In this document: positions 7,123-9,606 of the stretch, in pieces
Position numbering within the stretch: position 1 is the stretch's first letter
Layout of the letters: each line of letters starts with the position of its first letter
From: Deltaproteobacteria bacterium
GTDB taxonomy: Bacteria; Desulfobacterota; DSM-4660; Desulfatiglandales; Desulfatiglandaceae
Reading direction: 5' to 3'
Length of the DNA stretch: 9,606 nt
NCBI GenBank assembly: GCA_029932035.1
Contig: JAOZQV010000125.1
Span: forward strand, 1 to 9,606
Position numbers and translations under genes: made by a program
Notes under the pieces: generated by a model
Told to the model about the DNA's origin: nothing
Seen by the model: the letters and a program-made list of their open reading frames with translations, nothing else
The model's database searches: none

Positions 7123-7169
7123 TTGGATGTCTCCTTCGATATTCGATATCAGAATCTTTAGAATTTTTT

Positions 7170-7198
7170 AGTTTATCCAATACGGAAACAAATATCAA
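7170..7198 (-). promoter_or_regulatory. Sigma-70 promoter for rpmB
   Basis: On the minus strand, TTGATA (7193-7198, five of six consensus bases) is followed after exactly 17 bases by TAAACT (7170-7175, four of six). The transcript would begin near 7163, giving a leader of about 40 bases that includes the AAGGAGA ribosome site. Position, orientation and spacing all suit rpmB. Confidence 0.65.
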
Positions 7199-7274
7199 GT
7201 GTTTTTTTGACACCATCAACCAATATATCTTCTTACCCGGATAAATGAAAAAGTGAAAGGACTTTTTACGGCAT

Positions 7275-7361
7275 ATCATAATCTTAATCGTACTCTTAAT
7301 CATAATCGTGTTGAGTAAGATTAAGATTATGATTATGATTAAGAAATAGGGCAGCCATCTC
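7275..7361 (-). repeat. Hexamer-built palindromic intergenic repeat, copy 3 (inverted)
   Basis: The arm at 7275-7295 pairs with 7313-7333 over 21 positions with one mismatch. An alternative register pairs TCTTAATCATAATC (7294-7307) with 7331-7344. The conserved flank GAAATAGGGCAGCCATCTC (7343-7361) lies on the right, so the orientation is the same as copy 2 and opposite to copy 1. It lies between the divergently transcribed rpmB and mpl. Confidence 0.85.
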
Positions 7362-7455
7362 ATCCATTAATCTCTGAACCCGTGATCGACTACTATATTT
7401 TTTGGTATTTTTTGCACAGAACTCAGTCGTTAACTGTCTAAAGGGGTATTAGAAA

Positions 7456-8913
7456 TTGCTTCAACCACCAAAACACCCGCCAAAGGCCTTACTTTTATCC
7501 TCCCTCAACTCTGTACCCGAGAGTCTGCGCCATATCCATCTCATGGGTGTTTGCGGGACAGGAATGGCATCCTTAGCAGGCATGCTAAAAGACAACGGCT
7601 ATCTGATAACCGGTTCCGATCAAAACATTTACCCACCCATGAGTCTGTTTCTTAAATCCTTGGACATCCCTGTTTTCAGCGGATACAAGCCGGAGCATCT
7701 CCATCCCAGACCAGACCTGGTAATTGTGGGAAACGTGATCACAAAAGAGAATACGGAGGCAGTTGAGCTTTCAGGCCTCAAACTTCCCTACCTCTCCTTT
7801 CCCCAGGCCCTCAGGCAATTCGCATTAAAGGATAAACGATCCATTGTGATTAGCGGCACTCACGGCAAGACAACAACCTCCGCTCTAATTGCGTGGATTT
7901 TAGAACAGGCCGGCATGGACCCCGGGTTCATGATAGGGGGGATCCCACTCAACTTTGAGAAGAATTTTAAGTTGGGCAAAGGCTCCTATTTTGTCATTGA
8001 AGGGGATGAATACGATACGGCCTTTTTCGATAAGGGGCCCAAATTCTTGCATTATAATCCATGGATCACGATCCTCACCAGTATAGAATTTGACCACGCA
8101 GATATCTACCGAGATCTTGACCATGTCATAGAGAGTTTTAATAGACTAATCGGCATTATTCCATCAAAAGGGCTTCTTATCGCAAACGGGGATGATGAGA
8201 CCGTGAGGCTCCAAAGCAAAAAGGCAAGATCCCGGACAGAGACCTACGGTTTTTCCGAAAATAACCTCTGGCGGGCAGTAGATGTAGCGATTGAAGAGGA
8301 CTTTACGAGAATAAAGATACTCAAGGGAGGCAAAGAACAGACCTCCCTTGCGTCTTCTATTTATGGCAGGCACAATATATCCAATCTATTAGCGGCGTTG
8401 GCCTTGGGTCGCTTTCTAAAAATACCCTGGTCGATCCTAAGAGAAGCAGCCAAGACGTTCAGCGGTGTCAAACGGAGGCAAGAGATCATCGGAGAGAGGA
8501 GAGGAATCCTTGTGTTAGATGATTTTGCCCATCATCCTACAGCGGTCAGAGAGACAACAAAAGCGGTGAGAGAGAAATACAAACTCCGACGTCTGATTAC
8601 AGTGTTCGAACCCAGGTCCAATTCAAGCAGGCGAAATATCTTTCAAGACCGATATGCCCTCTCTTTTGATGCGGGAGACCTGATTATGATTCCAGAACCC
8701 CCGTTAATGGAAAAAATCCCTGTTGAAGAACGCTTTTCATCGCGACAATTGGTATCTGATCTAAGCAAGAGGGGGCTTGCGGCCTCTTATTTTGAAAACA
8801 CAGAACTGTTGTTGAAGGCGTTGGCAACAGAGGCGAGGTCCGGGGACGTCATCCTGATCATGTCTAATGGCGGTTTTGATAACCTGCATCAAAGGCTATT
8901 GGAGGCATTATAA
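7456..8913 (+). CDS. mpl: UDP-N-acetylmuramate:L-alanyl-gamma-D-glutamyl-meso-diaminopimelate ligase (Mpl)
   Basis: Mpl is a cytoplasmic ATP-dependent Mur ligase that re-attaches the salvaged murein tripeptide to UDP-MurNAc during peptidoglycan recycling. The 485 residues carry the N-terminal nucleotide-fold motif HIHLMGVCGTGMASLAG (26-42), the ATP P-loop GTHGKTTT (134-141), EGDEYDTAFFDKGPKF (182-197), TSIEFDHADIYRDL (208-221), DDFAHHPTAV (355-364), FEPRSNSSR (384-392) and a C-terminal SNGGFDNLHQRLL (470-482). EGDEYDTAFFDKGPKF and SNGGFDNLH are Mpl-like and separate it from MurC. The start is TTG: an in-frame TAG lies two codons upstream (7450-7452), and the next ATG falls inside the glycine-rich motif. 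AAGGGG (7441-7446) sits 9 bases before the TTG. Its presence implies meso-diaminopimelate in the cell wall. Confidence 0.95.
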   Translation: MLQPPKHPPKALLLSSLNSVPESLRHIHLMGVCGTGMASLAGMLKDNGYLITGSDQNIYPPMSLFLKSLDIPVFSGYKPEHLHPRPDLVIVGNVITKENTEAVELSGLKLPYLSFPQALRQFALKDKRSIVISGTHGKTTTSALIAWILEQAGMDPGFMIGGIPLNFEKNFKLGKGSYFVIEGDEYDTAFFDKGPKFLHYNPWITILTSIEFDHADIYRDLDHVIESFNRLIGIIPSKGLLIANGDDETVRLQSKKARSRTETYGFSENNLWRAVDVAIEEDFTRIKILKGGKEQTSLASSIYGRHNISNLLAALALGRFLKIPWSILREAAKTFSGVKRRQEIIGERRGILVLDDFAHHPTAVRETTKAVREKYKLRRLITVFEPRSNSSRRNIFQDRYALSFDAGDLIMIPEPPLMEKIPVEERFSSRQLVSDLSKRGLAASYFENTELLLKALATEARSGDVILIMSNGGFDNLHQRLLEAL

Positions 8914-8918
8914 GATCC

Positions 8919-8947
8919 TTGACGACGGCATGATTAGGGGATATAGT
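8919..8947 (+). promoter_or_regulatory. Strong sigma-70 promoter for the rhodanese-like gene
   Basis: TTGACG (8919-8924, five of six) and TATAGT (8942-8947, five of six) are separated by the optimal 17 bases. This is the best full promoter match in the window. It begins five bases after the mpl stop, with transcription expected near 8954 and a leader of about 100 bases. No terminator is visible after mpl, so read-through from mpl is also possible. Confidence 0.75.
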
Positions 8948-8990
8948 TATTATGAGTGTTTAAACTTAGACCCGGAAAGGTGGTGAAGGA

Positions 8991-9056
8991 ATGTTATCAG
9001 GGTTTCTAAGGGATAATCTTAATGGACCTATAGCTAAAAGGAGGTTTTTCAAATGA
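8991..9056 (+). CDS. Possible 21-codon leader ORF upstream of the rhodanese-like gene
   Basis: An ATG at 8991 opens a 21-residue frame (starting MLSGFLRDN and ending KRRFFK). Its TGA (9054-9056) overlaps the ATG of the next gene as ATGA. AGGTGG (8978-8983) lies 7 bases before the ATG and could serve as a ribosome site; AAGGA directly abuts the start. The arrangement suggests translational coupling or a leader peptide, but the peptide matches nothing I recognise. A frame this short can arise by chance, and the downstream gene has a strong ribosome site of its own. Confidence 0.3.
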   Translation: MLSGFLRDNLNGPIAKRRFFK

Positions 9057-9606
9057 AAAGGTTTTTTCTTGTTGCACTTGCCATGGTTTTTGTTCTAAGC
9101 GCAGTCGGTCTTGCCTTTGCCGGGGATAACCCTTTGAGGGCAAGCGAAAAGAACTTTAATAAGGAAATCGCCAGTTTAATTCCCAAGGACCACATTGTTA
9201 ACGCCCAGCAGTTTCATAAGGTCTGGCAGGATGTGCTGGCCGGAAAGAGTAACGCCTATTTGATTGATCTAAGGACTGACACAGAATTTACAGCCTTTCA
9301 TATCGAGGGGACAAACCATGTCCAGGCGGGACACTGGTACACGATTCCCAAGAAGATTAAAGATCCGAATACTGAAATTTATGTCTGGTGCCGTACTTCG
9401 CATAGGGCGAAATATGTGGCTGGTTTCTTGTATAAGATCGGCTACAAAAACGTTTATCTGTATAATGAAGGGGTAGTCGGCTGGGCCAAGGCCGGGTATT
9501 CTTTTGTCAACGCATGCACTGGCGATTTCAAGATCAACAAGTACAGGAAAAAACCCTCCAAAGCAGAAAAATCCTATAAATGGCGGTTCTGGAATTCCTT
9601 TAAATA
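9053..9606 (+). CDS. Exported single-domain rhodanese-like protein (3' end at window edge)
   Basis: The frame has 184 codons and then TA at the right edge, so it may stop in the next base or continue. A typical Sec signal peptide is present: MKRFF, a hydrophobic core to about residue 20, and an AFA cleavage motif (21-23), so the mature protein begins near Gly24 and is periplasmic. The rhodanese fold is seen in YLIDLRTDTEF (69-79), HIEGTNHV (83-90) and the active-site loop CRTSHR (113-118), with Cys113 as the likely persulfide-forming residue, then YKNVYLYNEGVVGWAKAGY (131-149). The tail after 158 is lysine- and arginine-rich. AAGGAGG (9038-9044) lies 8 bases before the ATG. Sulfur transfer or sulfide-related chemistry is plausible, but the substrate cannot be read from sequence. 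The signal peptide and fold are clear; the function is open. Confidence 0.88.
   Translation, partial: MKRFFLVALAMVFVLSAVGLAFAGDNPLRASEKNFNKEIASLIPKDHIVNAQQFHKVWQDVLAGKSNAYLIDLRTDTEFTAFHIEGTNHVQAGHWYTIPKKIKDPNTEIYVWCRTSHRAKYVAGFLYKIGYKNVYLYNEGVVGWAKAGYSFVNACTGDFKINKYRKKPSKAEKSYKWRFWNSFK

Larger units (their letters stand above)
7123..7455. other. Divergent intergenic region between rpmB and mpl
   Basis: The 333 bases hold the rpmB ribosome site and promoter (minus strand, 7170-7198), palindromic repeat copy 3 (7275-7361) and the mpl leader. The region 7362-7440 is AT-rich, with -10-like tracts such as TATATT (7394-7399), but no convincing -35 at the right distance, so an mpl promoter could not be assigned. 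A minus-strand reading frame through here is judged spurious because its hydrophobic stretch is only the translated hexamer repeat. Confidence 0.7.

Noticed and set aside
1566..7344. The short AATCNT units considered as a CRISPR array or simple microsatellite
   Set aside because: The units are 6 bases with no spacers, are arranged head-to-head as hairpins, and recur at three separate loci with a conserved flank, which fits neither description.
7073..7363. A 96-residue minus-strand frame with a hydrophobic, membrane-like N-terminus
   Set aside because: The Ile/Leu-rich stretch is the AATCNT hexamer repeat read as protein, and the frame then overlaps the rpmB start region and promoter in another frame. 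It has no ribosome site or family resemblance.
7412..7440. TTGCAC followed 17 bases later by TGTCTA as an mpl promoter
   Set aside because: The -10 is poor and transcription would start about at the ribosome site, leaving no usable leader.

Overview
The window is ordinary chromosomal housekeeping DNA from an anaerobic-type Gram-negative bacterium. The most likely source is the former Deltaproteobacteria (Desulfobacterota). Supports for this are the neighbourhood of ispG followed by proS and a long bifunctional Rel, a four-cysteine ribosomal protein L28, a phosphofructokinase with pyrophosphate-type active-site residues, and an Mpl ligase (which implies diaminopimelate peptidoglycan). The lineage is inferred from gene order and protein character, not from a marker comparison. 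No phage, plasmid, CRISPR, tRNA or rRNA signal was seen.

Layout: 1-353 is non-coding and holds a plausible sigma-70 promoter. 354-1532 (+) is a PPi-type 6-phosphofructokinase. 1661-2728 (+) is ispG, the iron-sulfur enzyme of the MEP isoprenoid pathway. A 329-base gap follows, with hairpins, a strong intrinsic terminator and a palindromic repeat. 3058-4785 (+) is proS, and 4769-6910 (+) is a bifunctional RelA/SpoT-type (p)ppGpp synthetase/hydrolase that overlaps proS by 17 bases. rpmB (L28, 6907-7122, -) is convergent and shares four bases with the end of rel. A 333-base gap carries the rpmB promoter and another palindromic repeat. 7456-8913 (+) is mpl with a TTG start. 9053 to the right edge (+) is an exported single-domain rhodanese-like protein, preceded by a very good sigma-70 promoter and a possible 21-codon leader ORF.

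Functionally the genes cover central carbon flux (PFK), isoprenoid precursor supply (IspG), translation (ProRS, L28), the stringent response (Rel) and cell-wall recycling (Mpl). proS-rel is the only clear operon by overlap; the other genes are separated by gaps with their own signals.

The least ordinary feature is a family of three intergenic palindromic elements (about 1546-1631, 2914-2995 and 7275-7361). They are built from the hexamer AATCNT, where N is A, G or T, in head-to-head arrays around a short loop. All have a conserved non-palindromic flank of 18-19 bases on one side, so they are an organised repeat family and not simple low-complexity DNA. The second copy lies inside a composite block (2778-3007) bounded by near-perfect 16-base inverted repeats. 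No wholly new protein system is visible.
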